Positions 7,999-15,670 of a stretch of DNA of 64,000 bases are shown one piece after another. This DNA is from Nocardioides marinus (GTDB lineage Bacteria; Actinomycetota; Actinomycetes; Propionibacteriales; Nocardioidaceae). The stretch lies in the NCBI RefSeq assembly GCF_013408145.1, contig NZ_JACBZI010000001.1, forward strand, positions 2,804,001 through 2,868,000. Direction: 5' to 3'. Position numbers and translations under genes: made by a program. Numbering within the stretch: position 1 is the first letter of the stretch; the number at the start of each line of letters is the position of its first letter. The notes below the pieces were generated by a model that saw nothing but the letters and a program-made list of their open reading frames with translations, did not search any database and was not told the DNA's origin.

Positions 7999-10524
7999 AT
8001 GCAGACACCCGACGGGCCGCGCAGCACGCTCGGCGCCCTCGTGCTGCTCGCCCTCGGACTGGGCGCACTGGCCGCGGTCTCCCCCGGCACGGCGTACGAC
8101 GTCGGCTACCTGTCCGTGCTCACCGGCGCCACCGCCGTGGCCTGGTGGGGCGGTCGGCGTCGCCGCGGCACCGCGCGCGTCCTGGCGCTGTGCGTGACCG
8201 GAGCGCTGGCGGCGACGACCCTGGGCGACCTGGTCTGGTACGTCTACTACTGGACCTCCGGGGAGCCGGACATCTCGTGGGCCGACCCGGCCTACCTGCT
8301 CTCCTATGTGCTGCTGGGTGCCGCGCTGCTGGTGGCGCTGCTGCGCTCCCAGCGCGACCACCTGCGGCTCGAGGGGGCCGTCGACGCCGCGACGATCGTC
8401 GTCGTCTTCGTGCTGGTCGGCTGGCAGTTGTGGGTGCAGGGCATCCTGGCCGACGACAGCGTCGGCTGGGGCACACGGACGGTCTGGGCCGCCTACCCGC
8501 TGCTCGACGCGGTGCTCGTCGGCCTGGTGCTGCGGGTGCTGTGGGTCCGCGAGGCGCGCGCGGTCGTCGGGTGGACCTTTGCCGGCGGCGTGACCCTGTG
8601 GCTGCTCTCGGACGTCGGGTTCCTGCTCGTGGACTCCCCGACCCTCCTCGTCGACGCCCTGCTCGACCTGGGGTGGATGCTCGGGGGCCTGGCCCTGGCG
8701 TGGGCGGCGGTCTCCCCGAGCCGTGGCGAGCCGGCGCCGCGCGAGCTCGCCCCGACCTCGCTCGGCCCGCGCCTGGCGATCGCCGTGCTCCCGTTGCTGG
8801 TCCCCACGGCCCTGCAGCTGCGCGCCCTGGCCGGTGAGAGCGTCGGCTCCGCGGTGGCGACCGGTGTGGGGATGGTGCTGCTGGTCGCGCTGGCGCTGGT
8901 GCGGACCTGGGCGCTGCTGGACGAGCAGCGCCGCACCGCGGTCGAGCTCGCCGCGGCCCGGGACCAGGCGTTGGCCGCCTCGCGCGCGAAGTCGTCGTTC
9001 CTGGCGACGATGAGCCACGAGATCCGCACCCCGATGAACGGCGTGATCGGGCTGACCGGGCTGCTGCTCTCCACCGACCTCGACGCCCGGCAGCGGGAGT
9101 ACGCCCAAGGCGTCCGCACGGCGGGCGACGCCCTGCTGGGGATCATCAACGACATCCTCGACTTCTCCAAGGTCGAGGCAGGTGCCGTCGACATCGAGTC
9201 CATCGACTTCCTGCTCAACGAGGTCGTCGACGACGTGGCCGCGATCGTGGCCGAGCCCGCCCGCGGCCGCGACCTGGAGCTGCTCGCCTACTGCTCCCCC
9301 GAGGTGCCCACCGCGCTGCGCGGCGACCCCGGTCGGCTGCGTCAGGTGCTGCTGAACCTCGCGACCAACGCCGTGAAGTTCACCCACGAGGGAGAGGTGG
9401 TCATCAGCGCCCACCTCGACGGCGGCACCCCTGAGGGGCCGGTCATCCGGTTCGAGGTCCGCGACACCGGCATCGGCCTGCCCGCCGGACGCCGCGAACG
9501 GCTCTTCGACCCCTTCACCCAGGCGGACTCCTCCACCACCCGACGCTACGGCGGCACCGGCCTCGGGCTCGCCATCTGCGCGCGCCTGACCGCCGCCATG
9601 GGCGGCACCATCGGCGTGGAGAGCGAGCCCGGGGAGGGCAGCACGTTCTGGTTCCGGCTGCCGATGCGCCTCGCCGAGGACCAGCCCGCCGGACGGCCCG
9701 CCGGCCCGCGGAACCTCGAGGGTCGCCGCGCACTGGTCGTCGACGACAACGCGACCAACCTGATGGTGCTCGACGGCCAGCTCGGGGCCTGGGGCATGAG
9801 TGTCGACACGGCCGGGTCGGCCGCCGATGCGCTGGCCCTCATGCGCGAGGGCTCGACGTCGTACGACGTGGTGCTGCTGGACCTGTGCATGCCCGAGGTC
9901 GACGGGCTCGACCTCGCCCGGGCCATCACCCACGACCCCGCCCTGGAGGGGCCGCGGCTGGTGCTGCTGACCTCCGACACCGAGCTCGACCACGACGAGG
10001 CGTGGGAGGCGGGGGTGCGCGAGATCCTCGCCAAGCCGCTGCCCATGTCCCGCCTGCGCGACCTGCTGGCTGCCCTGCTGACGCCGACCGCGGCCCAGCC
10101 GGCCGCTCCCGTGGACATCGCCGTCGAGGTGATGGCCCGGGCCCGCCCGAGGGTGCTGGTCGCCGAGGACAACGAGGTCAACCAGATCGTGGCCGAGGGC
10201 ATCCTCAAGGCGTTGGGCTACGACTGCGACATCGCCGCCGACGGCGAGGAGACGCTGGCGGCGATCGAGCACACGGCGTACGCCGCGGTGCTGATGGACT
10301 GCCAGATGCCCGTGATGGACGGCTACGACGCCACCCGCGAGCTGCGCCGCCGCGAGGCCGAGCGCGACCTCCCGCGACTGCCGGTGATCGCCATGACCGC
10401 CTCGGTGACCGAGGGCGAACGGGAGCGCTGCGAGGCGGCCGGCATGGACGACTTCGTCCCCAAGCCGGTCACCCCCTCCGACCTCGGCTCGGCCCTCGAG
10501 CGTTGGACGGGCACCCGGGCCTGA
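7999..10524 (+). CDS. Membrane hybrid sensor histidine kinase with two receiver domains
   Basis: An 841-residue kinase. Residues about 10-310 form eight to ten membrane helices with no obvious extracellular sensor domain. A short coiled linker leads to the HisKA domain with [14 protein letters not shown] (phospho-acceptor His340), then the HATPase domain with the N box [17 protein letters not shown] and [10 protein letters not shown]. Two receivers follow: REC1 with VVDDNATN and Asp628 in [11 protein letters not shown], and REC2 with VAEDNEVN and Asp767 in [15 protein letters not shown]. There is no C-terminal HPt or output domain, so phosphate must pass to a partner encoded elsewhere. I chose ATG 7999; an upstream in-frame ATG at 7816 would add 61 low-complexity residues. 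The stimulus is unknown. Confidence 0.93.
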   Translation: MQTPDGPRSTLGALVLLALGLGALAAVSPGTAYDVGYLSVLTGATAVAWWGGRRRRGTARVLALCVTGALAATTLGDLVWYVYYWTSGEPDISWADPAYLLSYVLLGAALLVALLRSQRDHLRLEGAVDAATIVVVFVLVGWQLWVQGILADDSVGWGTRTVWAAYPLLDAVLVGLVLRVLWVREARAVVGWTFAGGVTLWLLSDVGFLLVDSPTLLVDALLDLGWMLGGLALAWAAVSPSRGEPAPRELAPTSLGPRLAIAVLPLLVPTALQLRALAGESVGSAVATGVGMVLLVALALVRTWALLDEQRRTAVELAAARDQALAASRAKSSFLATMSHEIRTPMNGVIGLTGLLLSTDLDARQREYAQGVRTAGDALLGIINDILDFSKVEAGAVDIESIDFLLNEVVDDVAAIVAEPARGRDLELLAYCSPEVPTALRGDPGRLRQVLLNLATNAVKFTHEGEVVISAHLDGGTPEGPVIRFEVRDTGIGLPAGRRERLFDPFTQADSSTTRRYGGTGLGLAICARLTAAMGGTIGVESEPGEGSTFWFRLPMRLAEDQPAGRPAGPRNLEGRRALVVDDNATNLMVLDGQLGAWGMSVDTAGSAADALALMREGSTSYDVVLLDLCMPEVDGLDLARAITHDPALEGPRLVLLTSDTELDHDEAWEAGVREILAKPLPMSRLRDLLAALLTPTAAQPAAPVDIAVEVMARARPRVLVAEDNEVNQIVAEGILKALGYDCDIAADGEETLAAIEHTAYAAVLMDCQMPVMDGYDATRELRRREAERDLPRLPVIAMTASVTEGERERCEAAGMDDFVPKPVTPSDLGSALERWTGTRA

Positions 10525-10576
10525 CCACTTCGGTCCCAGGGGACTCTTGGGTCACGCAGCCGGGTTAGGACGCATC

Positions 10577-10612
10577 ACATCTCACCCTTACTGCGCAGTA
10601 AGGGTGAGATGT
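10577..10612. terminator. 36-bp perfect palindrome between convergent genes
   Basis: The left arm ACATCTCACCCTTACTGC is followed with no loop by its exact reverse complement, centred between 10594 and 10595. It lies between the kinase stop (10524) and the stop of the convergent VOC gene (10652), the expected place for a bidirectional terminator. An 18-bp arm with zero spacer also resembles a large operator or a recombinase/replication site, so termination is the favoured but not the only reading. Confidence 0.7.
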
Positions 10613-10651
10613 CATTCGTCGTATCCCGGCTCTCCCCCACCTCGACGCACC

Positions 10652-11308
10652 TCAGCGAGACCGCACGTGCGGGGTGATCAGCGCGGTGCGCACGCTCATG
10701 CCGAGCTCGCGGGTGCGCAACGTGGTGATGCGCCGGCCCGGCTGGACGGCGTCCTTGGGCGTGCCGGCGAGCTCGCCGAGCAGCCCGACGGCCACGCCGA
10801 GGTCGGCGGCGACGTGGGTGAGCCCCCACAGCCGGGCGGGTCGAGCGGTGTCGGGGCCGTCACTTGGCTCGGGCGGCCCGACGACCTCGACGATGACGTC
10901 CTCGAGCCGGTAGAACACCTGCCGCACCGCGACCCCGCCGAGCTCACCGTCCCGCTCCCGACGGGCCGTGAGCCCGAGCTCCCCGAGCGCGGTCACGGTG
11001 CGCGGCAGGTCGGGTGTCATGAGCACGACGTGGTCGAGGTGCGTGACGCCGTTGGGGTGCGTCGGCGGCGCCGGCGGGTCGGCCTCGCGCGGCGCGACGG
11101 TGGTCGCGATGCCGTCCACCTCCCCCGTCGGTACGCCGCTGGGCAGCCCCGCCAGGGTCCACCCGACGATCCCGCGGTCGGCCCCGGGCCCCAGCAGCCG
11201 GACCCGCAGCCGACCGACCCGGCACACGTCGTCGGTGACCGCGAACCCGGCCCGCTCCCACGCCTCGGCGGTGTCGGCGACCTGCAGCTCCTCGACGGTG
11301 ATGCTCAC
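10652..11308 (-). CDS. VOC (glyoxalase/bleomycin-resistance) superfamily protein
   Basis: A 218-residue protein. The central part HPNGVTHLDHVVLMTPDLPR is a typical VOC beta-alpha-beta start with the His that usually binds metal, and VRQVFYRLEDVIVEVVGPPE ends the module with the Glu-type ligand. WGLTHVAADLGVAV repeats the pattern, so two VOC modules are packed in one chain. Members catalyse isomerisations, dioxygenations or drug binding; no substrate can be given. I chose GTG at 11306-11308 because the conserved sequence begins there (VSITVEEL); longer frames upstream are low-complexity. Confidence 0.75.
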   Translation of the reverse strand: MSITVEELQVADTAEAWERAGFAVTDDVCRVGRLRVRLLGPGADRGIVGWTLAGLPSGVPTGEVDGIATTVAPREADPPAPPTHPNGVTHLDHVVLMTPDLPRTVTALGELGLTARRERDGELGGVAVRQVFYRLEDVIVEVVGPPEPSDGPDTARPARLWGLTHVAADLGVAVGLLGELAGTPKDAVQPGRRITTLRTRELGMSVRTALITPHVRSR

Positions 11309-11351
11309 GGTCGGTGATCGTACGGACGCCGTCACTGGGTCCGCGGGACGG

Positions 11352-11615
11352 TCAGGAGTAGGCGTCGCGACGGTGCCTGATCGTGATGACACGCACGACC
11401 ACGACGTCGTCGTGCACCTCGTAGATGATGCGGAACTCTCCACGTCGGGCGGAGTAGCGCCCCGCGAGCTCGCCTCGCAACGGCTTGCCGACGCGGTGGG
11501 GCTCCTCGGCCAGGACGTCGTGGAGGAAGTTGGCGCACGCCGCGGCCACTGCCTCGGGGAGGCCGTGGGTCAGCGCTCGCCGGGCGGCAGGCGACAGCTC
11601 GATGCGGTAGGTCAC
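11352..11615 (-). CDS. RelE/ParE-family toxin
   Basis: An 87-residue toxin of the RelE superfamily: YRIELSPAARRAL at the start, then HRVGKPLRGELAGRYSARRG, EFRIIYEVHDD and the C-terminal VRVITIRHRRDAYS. The pattern of R-G-E-(Y/F)-R-I-x-Y followed by a terminal H-R-x-x-A-Y is that of ribosome-dependent mRNA endonucleases. Its ATG overlaps the stop of the antitoxin gene by 4 bp, so the pair is co-translated, antitoxin first. In the cell it would cleave mRNA at the ribosomal A site when the antitoxin is degraded. Confidence 0.88.
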   Translation of the reverse strand: MTYRIELSPAARRALTHGLPEAVAAACANFLHDVLAEEPHRVGKPLRGELAGRYSARRGEFRIIYEVHDDVVVVRVITIRHRRDAYS

Positions 11616-11896
11616 TCCCGCAGTCGTCCCGACGCCCGCATCTCCGCGCGTACCTCGTCCAGCGACGTCGTCCGCCCGGCGGCCATGTCGGCCTCCGCCT
11701 GACGGATCTCGGCCATGGTCTCGTCGTCGCTCAGGATGTCGAGCGTCTCGACCAGGGAGTCGTAGTCATCGGCGCTCATGAGCACCGCTGCCCGCCGCCC
11801 GTTCTTGGTGACCTCCACCCGCTGGTGCGTGCGACCCGCCTCCTCGACGAGCTTGGACAACGTGGCCCGCACCTCGGCCAGCGGCAGCGTCTTCAT
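11612..11896 (-). CDS. Phd/YefM-family antitoxin
   Basis: A 94-residue antitoxin: MKTLPLAEVRATLSKLVEEA and VEVTKNGRRAAVLMSADDYDSLVET match the Phd/YefM DNA-binding fold, followed by an acidic C-terminal tail (EIRQAEADMAAG) that would wrap the toxin. It neutralises the RelE-type toxin encoded directly downstream and should autorepress the operon. I chose ATG at 11894-11896 because the -10-like box TACGAT lies 7 nt upstream (11904-11909 on this strand), a leaderless start; an upstream ATG would add 10 residues. Confidence 0.88.
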   Translation of the reverse strand: MKTLPLAEVRATLSKLVEEAGRTHQRVEVTKNGRRAAVLMSADDYDSLVETLDILSDDETMAEIRQAEADMAAGRTTSLDEVRAEMRASGRLRE

Positions 11897-11968
11897 GTAC
11901 AGGATCGTAGCGTGATCAGCAGACACGTCCCCTGCGTCACTCCTCTCCTCTCCTCTACGCGCTGGTCC

Positions 11969-12271
11969 TCAGGCGCCCAACGGCGAGCCCACGACCTCGA
12001 AGCGGAACCCCCCGAACTCGCCGGACAGCAACGGCCGTGCCTCGGCGATCGACGCCTGCACCTCCGGCTGCTCGAGCGAGGCACGGTGCGCCTGCGCGGA
12101 CGTCCACCGCTCCACCACGAAGACCGTGTCGGGCTGCTGGTCGTCGACGCCGACGTCGTACTGCAGGCAGCCGAGGTCGGCGAGCACCGGGCTGTGGCGG
12201 GTCAGGTGCGCCACGAGCTCGTCGCGGCGACCGGGCAGGGTGCCGAGCGTTCCGGCGTTCACGAAGGTCAT
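11969..12271 (-). CDS. Antibiotic biosynthesis monooxygenase (ABM) domain protein
   Basis: A 100-residue single-domain protein with the ABM ferredoxin-like fold pattern: MTFVNAGTLGTLPGRRDELVAHL, then GCLQYDVGVDDQQPDTVFVVERW, then ASLEQPEVQASI. Most such small proteins are cofactor-free monooxygenases, heme-degrading enzymes or uncharacterised stress proteins; nothing here selects among them. The start ATG (12269-12271) has TACCGT 7 nt upstream (12279-12284 complement), a leaderless promoter. It appears to be monocistronic. Confidence 0.8.
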   Translation of the reverse strand: MTFVNAGTLGTLPGRRDELVAHLTRHSPVLADLGCLQYDVGVDDQQPDTVFVVERWTSAQAHRASLEQPEVQASIAEARPLLSGEFGGFRFEVVGSPLGA

Positions 12272-12332
12272 GCCCGGCACGGTAGGCCGCCCCACCGACA
12301 CCAGGGCGACAGCAGCGCGACGACAGCCCCAG

Positions 12333-12869
12333 TCAGCTCGTGAGCATGCCCGCCAGCGTGGTGGTCGTGCGCCAGTTGCGGATCGTGAGCCGCGGGTAGA
12401 CCGGGCTGCTGACGATCTTCGACATCCTGCTCCTGCTCGCCAGCGCGGTCACGCGGCGGTGGTAGAAGGCTCGCTCGCCCAGCTCGACGGTGTCGACGTC
12501 GGGGTGGGTGGCGAGGTGGGGCGCGACCTCGTCACGGTCGGTGCCGACGTAGAACCCCACGTCGTAGCGGTAGACGTCGGGCTCGCTCCCGAAGCCCTCC
12601 GGTGCCTGGGCGACGACCTCGCGGTAGGCATCCGCCGGCAGCGCGAGCGTGGTGACGAGCCGCGTGACCACGAACTGGCGGTGCAGGACCTCGTCGACCG
12701 CGCCGGCCACCGCGTCCGCGGCGGCGTCGCTGGACAGCACGATGTTCCCCGAGGCGATGTAGGTCCGCACGTCCCCGAAGGCTTCGGCCAGATGTGCCCG
12801 CAGCTCGGCCATCGGCACCCGGCTCGTGCCGCCGACGTTGATGCCCCGGAGCAGGACGACGTACTCCAC
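12333..12869 (-). CDS. DUF1697 family protein
   Basis: A 178-residue protein. The N terminus YVVLLRGINVGGTSRVPMAELR is the diagnostic DUF1697 motif (LLRGINVGG), then VRTYIASGNIVLSS (YxxSGN). The C-terminal RSRMSKIVSSPVYPRLTIRNWRT carries the conserved T-x-R-N-W. Function is unknown. The GTG start has TAGCCT 6 nt upstream (12876-12881 complement), supporting leaderless expression. It is widespread in actinobacterial chromosomes and not linked to its neighbours. Confidence 0.85.
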   Translation of the reverse strand: MEYVVLLRGINVGGTSRVPMAELRAHLAEAFGDVRTYIASGNIVLSSDAAADAVAGAVDEVLHRQFVVTRLVTTLALPADAYREVVAQAPEGFGSEPDVYRYDVGFYVGTDRDEVAPHLATHPDVDTVELGERAFYHRRVTALASRSRMSKIVSSPVYPRLTIRNWRTTTTLAGMLTS

Positions 12870-12965
12870 GGCGGCAGGCTATCGGCCGGGGCGGACACCG
12901 GGCTCCGGCCCGCGGGTCAAGATCCGCCCCGAACCGGTGACGTCCCCCGCGCCGGATGGTTGGCT

Positions 12966-13931
12966 GTGCCGGTGCTCCACGATCTCTGGCAGGCCGTCCC
13001 CGAGCCGCTGCACGACCCGGTCGCGCTGGCGGTGCCGTTCTTCGTGCTGTTCGTGGCGATCGAGGCCCTGGCGGCCCGGATGCTCGAGGACGAGCGGCCG
13101 GTCGCCGAGCGCACCGGCCCCGACGGCCGGGCGCTCCCGCTGCCCGGCGGCTACCTCACGCGCGACGCGGCGGCGTCGATCTCGATGGGCGCGGTCTCGG
13201 TGCTCACCATGACGCTGTGGAAGCTCGGCGCCCTCGGCCTGTACGCCGTGGTGTTCGCCTACCTCGCGCCCTGGCAGCTGCCGGCCGACGCGTGGTGGAC
13301 CTGGGCGCTGGCGATCCTGGGCGTGGACTTCTTCTTCTACTGGGCCCACCGCGTGGCCCACCGGGTGCGGCTGGTGTGGGCGACCCACCAGTCCCACCAC
13401 TCCAGTGAGTACTTCAACTTCTCCACCGCGCTGCGGCAGAAGTGGAACAACTCCGCCGAGATCGTCTTCTGGCTGCCGCTGCCCCTGCTGGGCGTCCCGC
13501 CGGCCCTGGTGTTCCTGGGCTTCTCGGTCAGCCTCGTCTACCAGTTCTTCGTGCACACCGAGCGGGTCGGGACGTTGTGGCGCCCGGTCGAGCTGGTCCT
13601 CAACACGCCCTCGCACCACCGGGTGCACCACGGCTCGGACCCGGAGTACCTCGACCGCAACTACGGCGGCATCCTCATCGTCTGGGACCGCCTGTTCGGC
13701 ACCTTCCAGCCCGAGCTGCACCGCCCGACGTACGGCCTCACCGTCCCGGTGGGGACCTTCAACCCGCTGCGACTGCAGACCCACGAGTACGCCGCGATCG
13801 CGCGCGACGTCCGTGCGGCCCCGACGTGGCGCGACAAGCTGGGCTACGTCTTCGGCCCGCCGGGCTGGCGGCCCGACATGGTGGTCACCGAGCCCGAGCG
13901 GCAGGGAGCCCCGGAGATCGCCGGCGCCTGA
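12966..13931 (+). CDS. Sterol desaturase / fatty acid hydroxylase family membrane enzyme
   Basis: A roughly 321-residue di-iron membrane oxygenase. The His clusters of the family are visible: WAHRVAHRVRLVWATHQSHH (HxxxH and HxxHH) and PSHHRVHHG (HHxxHH type), with hydrophobic helices around residues 12-35, 65-105 and 170-195. Members hydroxylate or desaturate sterols, carotenoids, sphingoid bases or ether lipids using O2 and a reduced electron donor at a nonheme di-iron site in the membrane. Context gives no substrate. I chose GTG 12966; another GTG at 12972 is equally possible. Its last 47 bp are overlapped on the opposite strand by the frameshift-extended tail of a ParE toxin gene. Confidence 0.85.
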   Translation: MPVLHDLWQAVPEPLHDPVALAVPFFVLFVAIEALAARMLEDERPVAERTGPDGRALPLPGGYLTRDAAASISMGAVSVLTMTLWKLGALGLYAVVFAYLAPWQLPADAWWTWALAILGVDFFFYWAHRVAHRVRLVWATHQSHHSSEYFNFSTALRQKWNNSAEIVFWLPLPLLGVPPALVFLGFSVSLVYQFFVHTERVGTLWRPVELVLNTPSHHRVHHGSDPEYLDRNYGGILIVWDRLFGTFQPELHRPTYGLTVPVGTFNPLRLQTHEYAAIARDVRAAPTWRDKLGYVFGPPGWRPDMVVTEPERQGAPEIAGA

Positions 13932-14259
13932 GAGATCGTGCGCTACTCCCCCGCCCGCTCAGTAACCAACGCCTCGACCGTGGCGGGGTCATGCGGGTGC
14001 TCACGATGGCCGACACCTCGACCCACCGGTGGACGACGCGATAGTTCGCTATGTAGGGGACTCGCTTCACCAAGACGCGGCGGTAGACATCGAAGGTCAC
14101 AGCCCCGGACTCGGGGAACATCGACAGCCGTTCCACCTGGTCGTCCAACCTGGACTCGAACCGGTCGGGCAGGACTGGGTCTATCTGCTCGTAGTGCGCC
14201 TGGATAGCCGCGATGTCGTCCTCCACCGCAGGATGGAAGACGACCACGGCTCGGCTCAT
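13885..14259 (-). CDS. ParE/RelE-family toxin with frameshifted C terminus
   Basis: The first 90 or so residues match ParE-type toxins: VVVFHPAVEDDIAAIQAHYEQ, then FPESGAVTFDVYRRVLVKRV and YIANYRVVHRWVEVSAIVSTR. After VSTRM the current frame gives an odd basic tail (TPPRSRRWLLSGRG...) running into the convergent desaturase gene. Moving to the next frame at the CCCC run near 13982-13988 gives PATVEALVTERAGE and a stop at 13943-13945, exactly a family-like ending. A single lost G (ATGGACCCC to ATGACCCC) explains it. The intact gene would be 13943-14259. The ATG overlaps the antitoxin stop by 4 bp. The toxin may be inactive; a sequencing error is the alternative. Confidence 0.82.
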   Translation of the reverse strand: MSRAVVVFHPAVEDDIAAIQAHYEQIDPVLPDRFESRLDDQVERLSMFPESGAVTFDVYRRVLVKRVPYIANYRVVHRWVEVSAIVSTRMTPPRSRRWLLSGRGSSARSLRRRRSPGLPAARAR

Positions 14260-14477
14260 GCTCGACGCGCGGCGAGACGAGCCCTGAGCTCGTCCCAGGT
14301 CAACCCGATGGAGGGGTCGGCGTCCAGCTCGGCAGCACGCGACCGGATGATCGTCTTCTGCTCCTCGGTGACGTCGATCGGGACCGACTCCACGGTCTTC
14401 TCGATGAACTCCACGAGCTCCAACCGCTCATCGAGGCTCATGGCCTCGATGGCCGACCGCAGCGCTGGATTCACCAT
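14256..14477 (-). CDS. Addiction module antitoxin (Unstab_antitox / TIGR02574 type)
   Basis: A 73-residue protein with the family pattern AIEAMSLDERLELVEFIEKTVES, then EEQKTIIRSRAAELDADPS and a C-terminal TWDELRARLAA. Such proteins pair with ParE/RelE toxins, here the downstream gene, overlapping by 4 bp. It would bind and inhibit the toxin; unlike Phd it has no clear DNA-binding domain. ATG at 14475-14477 has TACTCT 6 nt upstream (14484-14489 complement), so the transcript is probably leaderless. Confidence 0.85.
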   Translation of the reverse strand: MVNPALRSAIEAMSLDERLELVEFIEKTVESVPIDVTEEQKTIIRSRAAELDADPSIGLTWDELRARLAARRA

Positions 14478-14563
14478 GTCTCGAGAGTACCCGGCACCAC
14501 AGACACCCTCTCGTGGATCAGCGGCATGCGGCGCCGGTCCCCAGCCGACAGCAAGCGGTCGTT

Positions 14564-15412
14564 TTATGTATGAGGTCTTTCCGACTCAGCCTGTCTACGC
14601 AGGTCAGAAAGCCGCTTCAAATGGGTCTCATCGCAAAGCGACGCCGCCGAACCGACGAGCGCAAGAATCGTCAGCGGGCGACCGCACCTGGCCGCCGCCT
14701 CCACCTTGTGATGCCCGTCGAGGAGGAAGTGGGTCAGCCCCCAATGCGCGTAGTAGTCGCTGGGCGCATCAGTTGCAGACTGGCAGACGTCAAGGGTCGA
14801 CACCGCCACCGCAGTCGGCTCCGAGCCCGACTCCAGTCGCCGGACGTACTCCTCCACGCGGGCGGCGTCATTCCACGAGGGCGGCACCATCGGGGCGATG
14901 AACTCATACAGATGCGCGTCAGGATTCACGGCGGTCTGGAAGGTCCGGTAGTAGGGCGTGCTCGGATACTCAGGCAGCCCCCAGAAGCCGTTGAGACCCC
15001 ACGTGGCCACTTGCTCCCGACTGAAGTAGTCGTGCTCTCCCATGGGCTGCACAAGCGTCGGCGACACACGCAGGAGAAGCGGGACGTAGGAGTCGGCTCC
15101 CAGCAAGCCGCCGAACGTGCGGACGATGTCCGAGTCCACCTCGCTCAACCCCTCAGCAAGTCGGGTCTGGAACTCCTCCAACGACACCGTCTGATTGGCT
15201 CCCTCCTTGCGCTGGAACAGGAAGGCGCAGGTCCCGCACCAGAAGCTCAACTCGAACGCAGGGTTCTCCTTGAGGTAGAGCACGCGGTTCCCGCTCCACG
15301 CTCCCTCTGCCTTCGGCGTCTCACCGAACCACACCGTGGCTCGGTCATCCGGGACACCAAGGTCAACCGTTGTCCCGACTGCGAGCACCGAGTCTCTATC
15401 TGCGCCACCCAT
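14564..15412 (-). CDS. Hypothetical protein with DGHHK (ParB/Srx-like) motif, low GC
   Basis: A 282-residue protein of no recognised family. Visible features: FWCGTCAFLFQRK near residue 60 (a CxxC pair that could bind metal), a central region with GEHDYFSREQVATWGLNGFWG, and a C-terminal HFLLDGHHKVEAAARCGRPL, which resembles the DGHHR-x-x-A motif of ParB/sulfiredoxin-like nucleotide-binding folds. No signal peptide or membrane segment. Base composition is clearly lower in GC than all neighbours, with more A/T third positions, and the flanking 15.4-15.67 kb has the same character, suggesting horizontal acquisition. It sits beside toxin-antitoxin genes. No function is proposed beyond a possible nucleotide- or DNA-related role. 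Confidence 0.6.
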   Translation of the reverse strand: MGGADRDSVLAVGTTVDLGVPDDRATVWFGETPKAEGAWSGNRVLYLKENPAFELSFWCGTCAFLFQRKEGANQTVSLEEFQTRLAEGLSEVDSDIVRTFGGLLGADSYVPLLLRVSPTLVQPMGEHDYFSREQVATWGLNGFWGLPEYPSTPYYRTFQTAVNPDAHLYEFIAPMVPPSWNDAARVEEYVRRLESGSEPTAVAVSTLDVCQSATDAPSDYYAHWGLTHFLLDGHHKVEAAARCGRPLTILALVGSAASLCDETHLKRLSDLRRQAESERPHT

Positions 15413-15670
15413 GGCCGCATGCTCGCATGTGCCTCACGTGCGCACTATCCAGATTGACGAGGCCTACTGCGGAACGCGTATCAAGCGTCTGGCCGCAGAT
15501 TTCACATTTGGCGCGGTGGAAAGTCCACACAGAGTTGGCGATAAGGGAGTGCGAGTAGCGCACCGTCATGCGGACGCGTGACGGACCCGCAATGTCGGAG
15601 CCCCGAAGTACGCTGAGCCCACAACATCCATCCAGAGTTCCCCGTCAACAGCGGACAGGGCACGCCTTGC
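15413..15670. other. 258-bp low-GC intergenic stretch
   Basis: This region upstream of the low-GC hypothetical gene and downstream of ychF shares the lower GC content. I see no convincing gene, RNA or repeat in it. Short open frames on the plus strand lack any family resemblance and are treated as chance. Confidence 0.5.

Noticed and set aside
7966..10272. Long minus-strand open frame opposite the hybrid kinase
   Set aside because: The plus strand encodes intact HisKA, HATPase and REC motifs; the antisense frame is low-complexity.
14513..15457. Plus-strand frame in the low-GC island
   Set aside because: Arg/His/Gln-rich and without motif; the minus-strand product with DGHHK and CGTC looks like the real protein, though this choice is less secure than elsewhere.
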